Assembly: GCA_046327915.1 (NCBI GenBank)
Contig: JAXLXO010000002.1
Span: 378,660 to 442,659 of the forward strand
Origin: VGTK01 sp046327915
GTDB lineage: Bacteria > Desulfobacterota > Binatia > UBA12015
Reading direction: 5' to 3'
Length of the DNA: 64,000 bases
The first letter of the stretch is position 1. Each line of letters opens with the position of its first letter. Below, one piece after another: positions 62,101 through 64,000 of this stretch. Under the pieces are notes generated by a model. The model was not told where the DNA came from. It did no database searches and saw only the letters and a program-made list of their open reading frames with translations. A program made the position numbers and the translations under genes.

Positions 62101-63216
62101 ATGCGCGTTCGACGACCGCGACGCACGTCGCTGGCGCTCGCAGCGGCGGTGCTGCTTCTCGCCGGCGGTACCGCGCGCGCGCAGGGGCGCGCATCGGGGC
62201 TGCAGATCACGCCCGACCAGAAGCGCGTGCTGATCAGCAAGGACGTCGGCGGCAGCCGCTGGGCGATCACGCGCAACTTCTCCGACGGCAGCGTCACCGG
62301 CAACGTCTTCGACACGGCGGGCGGCGACCCGACCTTCCTCTTCTGCGTGCAGCGGAGCGCCTCGATCGAGGACGTCGGGCTCGCCTGCTACGGCGCGCCC
62401 CGCTGCGTGACCGGACCGTGCGGCGCCGTCGACTTCCAGAAGCTCGCCGACGTGACGCTGCCGCAGAGCTTCTTCCTCCCGTCCGACGCCCTGCCCGCGC
62501 CGAGCGCGACACCCGGCGCCGCGCTCGCGCGCGCCGCCGCGACCGACGACCGCGCGTCGGGGCTGCAGATCACCCCGGACGAGCTGCGCACGCTGATCAG
62601 CAAGGACGTGTCCGGTCAGCGCTGGGCGATCACGCGCAACGCCGACGACGACACCGTCACCGGCAACGTCTACCGCGACGCGGGCGAGCCGCTGTTCGTC
62701 TGGTGCACGGAGAAGGACGGCGCCGGAGCGGACGTCGTGCTGTCGTGCTCGGGCGCGTCGAGCTGCGCCGCCGGCGGCTGCACGCCCGCGGACTTCTCGT
62801 TCATCGCCGACGTCACGCTGCCGCGCGGCTTCTTCGTGCCGCCGCCCGCGCCGTCGCCGACGCCGCCCGCGACCTGCGGCAACGGGCGCGTCGACCCGGG
62901 CGAGGACTGCGACGGCACGGACCTCGCCTTTCTCGACTGCTCGGACGCGACCGGATCCGACCAGGACTGCAGCGGCACGCTCGCCTGCCGCGCCGACTGC
63001 ACGTACGACGTCTCGGCCTGCGACTGCCCGTGCAGCGGCGACCTCGACTGCGGCGTGCCGGTGGACTGCGATCCGGTCGTCGCGTCGTGCACGCTGGAAG
63101 GCGCGTGCGTCGCGGGTCGCTGCGTCACCAGCGGTACGGGCACGGCGGACATCTGCCTCGGCGCCGATCCGGAGCAGCCCGGCACGCCGCGCGCGGACCA
63201 GTGCACGCTGCCGTGA
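62101..63216 (+). CDS. exported protein with a tandem domain and a cysteine-rich C-terminus
   Basis: A 371-residue protein with a signal peptide (TSLALAAAVLLLAGGTARA). Two copies of a domain of about 97 residues follow (residues 31-127 and 152-247). Each starts ASGLQITPD and contains LISKDV, RWAITRN, TVTGNVY/F, a pair of Cys-containing strands and DVTLP.xFF. The remaining 120 residues are cysteine-rich, opening with CGNGRVDPGEDCDG, the DUF4215/Myxococcus-type repeat motif. The protein should be exported and disulfide-bonded. The function is unknown; the DUF4215-type tail often marks surface proteins of deltaproteobacteria-like lineages. The gene ends inside a 33-base direct repeat. Confidence 0.8.
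   Translation: MRVRRPRRTSLALAAAVLLLAGGTARAQGRASGLQITPDQKRVLISKDVGGSRWAITRNFSDGSVTGNVFDTAGGDPTFLFCVQRSASIEDVGLACYGAPRCVTGPCGAVDFQKLADVTLPQSFFLPSDALPAPSATPGAALARAAATDDRASGLQITPDELRTLISKDVSGQRWAITRNADDDTVTGNVYRDAGEPLFVWCTEKDGAGADVVLSCSGASSCAAGGCTPADFSFIADVTLPRGFFVPPPAPSPTPPATCGNGRVDPGEDCDGTDLAFLDCSDATGSDQDCSGTLACRADCTYDVSACDCPCSGDLDCGVPVDCDPVVASCTLEGACVAGRCVTSGTGTADICLGADPEQPGTPRADQCTLP
62191..62841 (+). repeat. intragenic tandem domain duplication
   Basis: Two in-frame copies (62191-62481 and 62554-62841) offset by 363 bases encode the repeated domain of the 62101 gene. Both begin with GCxTCGGGGCTGCAGATCAC and share many identical stretches such as CTGATCAGCAAGGACGT and GCGATCACGCGCAAC, so the duplication is fairly recent or kept alike by selection. 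Confidence 0.85.
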
Positions 63217-63252
63217 CGCACGCGTGCCGACCAGTGCATCTTGCCGTCACGC
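63196..63252 (+). repeat. 33-base direct repeat across a stop codon
   Basis: GACCAGTGCA at 63196-63205 and at 63229-63238 opens two copies of a unit of about 24 bases with a 33-base period. Copy one holds the gene's TGA (CCGTGACGC), while copy two reads CCGTCACGC in the same frame. A tandem duplication at the 3' end of the 62101 gene is the simplest reading. Confidence 0.6.
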
Positions 63253-63309
63253 GCGCGCACCGCGGGCGTCTGGTGCAGGCTCGCGCGCAGCGATAGCCTC
63301 GACGGCGCG

Positions 63310-64000
63310 ATGACCAGCCGCGACGACTTCACGCCCAACGGCCTCGTGACGCTCACCACCGACTTCGGCACGCGCGACGCGTACGTCGGCGCGATGAAGG
63401 GCGTCCTGCTGTCGATCGCGCCGACCATCGGCATCCACGACATCGCGCACGAGATCGAGCCGCAGAGCATCGAGCACGGCGCCACCGTGCTGCGCGGCGC
63501 GTGCCCGTGGTTTCCGTCGGGCACGGTGCACGTCGCGGTGATCGACCCCGGCGTCGGCACCGACCGCGCACCGGTCGTCATCGTCGCGGGCGGGCACGCG
63601 TTCGTCGGTCCCGACAACGGGCTCTTCGGTCCGGTCGTCGGACGGCTGGGCGGCATCCACGCCGCGTACCGCATCGAGCGCAGCGGTCCGCTCGCGCACC
63701 ACCTGCCGCGCAGCCGCTCCTCGACCTTCGACGGCCGCGATCTGTTCTGCCCGGTCGCGGCGGTGCTCGCGTCGGGGCTGCTCGCACCGTCGGCCGTCGG
63801 ACGGCGGCACGACCTCGTGCAGCTGCCCGGCACCGAGCCGCAGCGCGTGCCCGGCGGGATCGAGGGGCAGATCGCGTACTACGACCACTTCGGCAACGCG
63901 ATCACCAACGTGCCGGTGCAGATGCTCGCAGACCTCGGCGCGCGCGAGCGCGTCGTGCGCCTGCCGGGCGGTCGCGACGCGGTGCTGCGCGAGACCTACG
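63310..64000 (+). CDS. SAM hydroxide adenosyltransferase (DUF62), 3' end cut by window
   Basis: The frame from ATG 63310 is open to the last base, 230 complete codons, and has no stop in the window. LVTLTTDFGTRDAYVGAMKG near residue 13 and HDIAHEIEPQSIEHGA, HVAVIDPGVGTDRAPV and AFVGPDNGLFGPVVG are the hallmark blocks of the SAM_HAT/DUF62 family, which splits SAM into adenosine and methionine using water (related fluorinases use fluoride). The start of the C-terminal beta domain is visible as GQIAYYDHFGNAITNVP. A TAGCCT element (63294-63299) sits ten bases before the start. About 30-40 residues are probably missing. Confidence 0.92.
   Translation, partial: MTSRDDFTPNGLVTLTTDFGTRDAYVGAMKGVLLSIAPTIGIHDIAHEIEPQSIEHGATVLRGACPWFPSGTVHVAVIDPGVGTDRAPVVIVAGGHAFVGPDNGLFGPVVGRLGGIHAAYRIERSGPLAHHLPRSRSSTFDGRDLFCPVAAVLASGLLAPSAVGRRHDLVQLPGTEPQRVPGGIEGQIAYYDHFGNAITNVPVQMLADLGARERVVRLPGGRDAVLRETY

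Overview
The window is very GC-rich bacterial DNA. Third codon positions are almost all G or C, GTG and TTG starts are frequent, and neighbouring genes often overlap by four bases. Signal peptides, a lipoprotein and cysteine-rich secreted proteins point to a diderm bacterium. My best guess is an uncultured deltaproteobacterium-like lineage such as Binatota; no phylogenetic marker here fixes that. I see no rRNA, tRNA, CRISPR array, insertion sequence or phage gene. No stretch without a gene reaches 300 bases; the longest are 51903-52188 and 33362-33626, and both carry regulatory-looking sequence.

Roughly the first 46 kb is a glycan and envelope region. On the plus strand (241-18868) lie a GT2/DUF2304 pair, several small methyltransferases, three related multi-membrane GT-C-like proteins with C-terminal beta-rich domains, a sulfatase-fold enzyme, an exported beta-helix protein, an SGNH/MBOAT acylation pair and a dolichol-phosphate-mannose-synthase-like GT2. 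On the minus strand two long blocks (33361 down to 18906, and 44529 down to 38275) hold GT2 and GT4 glycosyltransferases, a flippase, GT-C-like membrane proteins (one fused to HEAT-like repeats), a GT2-methyltransferase fusion and more methyltransferases. Together they look able to charge a polyprenol carrier (two DPM1-like GT2s), assemble glycans in the cytoplasm, flip them, extend them outside with lipid-linked-sugar-dependent GT-C enzymes and decorate them by acyl transfer. No nucleotide-sugar synthesis genes are present, so precursors come from elsewhere. An amidohydrolase (23590-24753) interrupts this region.

Between the two minus-strand blocks (33627-38218) are a highly individual 12-cysteine exported protein with its own promoter-like region and a textbook terminator, a CopC/CopD copper pair and an amidase-signature enzyme.

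From about 44.6 kb the content changes to housekeeping and stress functions: an M6-type secreted metalloprotease, EttA, a split cyclopropane-fatty-acid synthase with a geranylgeranyl-reductase-like flavoprotein between its two halves, a thioredoxin-fold protein, two Hsp20 genes, NAD-dependent DNA ligase coupled to a HEAT-repeat lipoprotein, an EgtD-EgtB fusion for ergothioneine with a coupled enolase-superfamily protein, an SDR plus SMP-30 pair, a two-domain hypothetical protein, a secreted duplicated protein, and a SAM hydroxide adenosyltransferase cut by the window end.

The two most promising systems are the three-gene split-CFA/flavoprotein operon (48922-51337), which looks like a route to a modified membrane fatty acid, and the Egt1-like EgtD-EgtB fusion with its coupled enolase (56037-59502).
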